Made by a program: the position numbers and the translations under genes
Assembly (NCBI GenBank): GCA_002422395.1
Contig: DIUY01000021.1
Location: 76,123 to 140,122, forward strand
Source of the DNA: Methylococcaceae bacterium UBA6146
GTDB taxonomy: Bacteria > Pseudomonadota > Gammaproteobacteria > Methylococcales > Methylomonadaceae
Length of the DNA stretch: 64,000 nt
Direction: 5' to 3'
Notes under the pieces: model-generated
Seen by the model: the letters and a program-made list of their open reading frames with translations, nothing else
The model's database searches: none
What the model was told of the DNA's origin: nothing
Shown here: positions 63,978 through 64,000 of the stretch, piece by piece
How the letters are laid out: each line of letters starts with the position of its first letter
Position numbering within the stretch: position 1 is the first letter of the stretch

Positions 63978-64000
63978 GCCGGTGTAGCTCAGTCGGTAGA
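63978..64000 (+). tRNA. tRNA 5' end (probably tRNA-Thr), cut by the window edge
   Basis: GCCGGTGTAGCTCAGTCGGT AGA: a 7-nt acceptor strand, T8, then the D-arm AGCTCAGTCGGTAGA with the GG of the D loop. The start GCCG- with this D-arm is most like bacterial tRNA-Thr, but the anticodon is outside the window, so the identity is a guess. Confidence 0.8.

Overview
The window looks like chromosome of a gammaproteobacterium, most likely a methanotroph-type organism (order Methylococcales). This is inferred from gene content and protein style: hrcA-grpE-dnaK-dnaJ-dapB, a cupredoxin of the kind often annotated 'methylamine utilization protein', DbpA, an AlaC-type aminotransferase and an MSHA-like pilus locus. 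No rRNA, CRISPR array or phage module is visible. Base composition is moderate, with many short palindromic repeats between genes.

Layout. 1-17 kb is mostly housekeeping: the start of lolA, mrcB, dbpA, a SpoIIAA-like protein, the heat-shock operon with dapB under a CIRCE operator, a methyltransferase pair, a yciB-yciI-bolA-parvulin operon and recJ. 17-21 kb is accessory: a frameshifted PEP-CTERM gene, then a restriction-modification pair lying downstream of two tandem integron attC-like sites on the same strand. 20.7-24.7 kb holds a universal stress protein followed by a beta-barrel, a cupredoxin and a membrane class III cyclase. 24.7-25.3 kb is a relic of a REP-associated transposase and a reverse transcriptase between two identical-type palindromes. 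25-36 kb carries malic enzyme, a lipoprotein, hypA-hypB-hypF and an MscK-like channel. 36-41 kb has alaC and a 941-residue RTX protein. 41-47.7 kb holds a STAS/anti-sigma-kinase/PP2C partner-switching set wrapped around a short NAD-glutamate dehydrogenase, then a rubredoxin. 47.9-51 kb has thrC-hom and a gamma-carbonic anhydrase.

51.6-62.7 kb, all on the minus strand, is a type IV pilus / type II secretion-like machine (MSHA-like). It has a pilin, PilM/N-like and PilO-like proteins, an ATPase, a GspF-type platform, a PilP/GspC-like protein, an MshL-like secretin and two further prepilins. The ATPase carries an N-terminal PilZ domain and the first pilin gene has a textbook sigma-54 promoter, so the system is probably under both c-di-GMP and RpoN control. 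The window ends with yigZ and the first 23 bases of a tRNA.

Across the right half there are two families of short terminal-inverted-repeat elements: family A (4 copies, about 90-110 bp) and family B (2 copies, 138 bp). Several copies have exact 8-9 bp target duplications, so they are non-autonomous transposons. One inserted in the ribosome-binding site of yigZ and rebuilt it through its target duplication.
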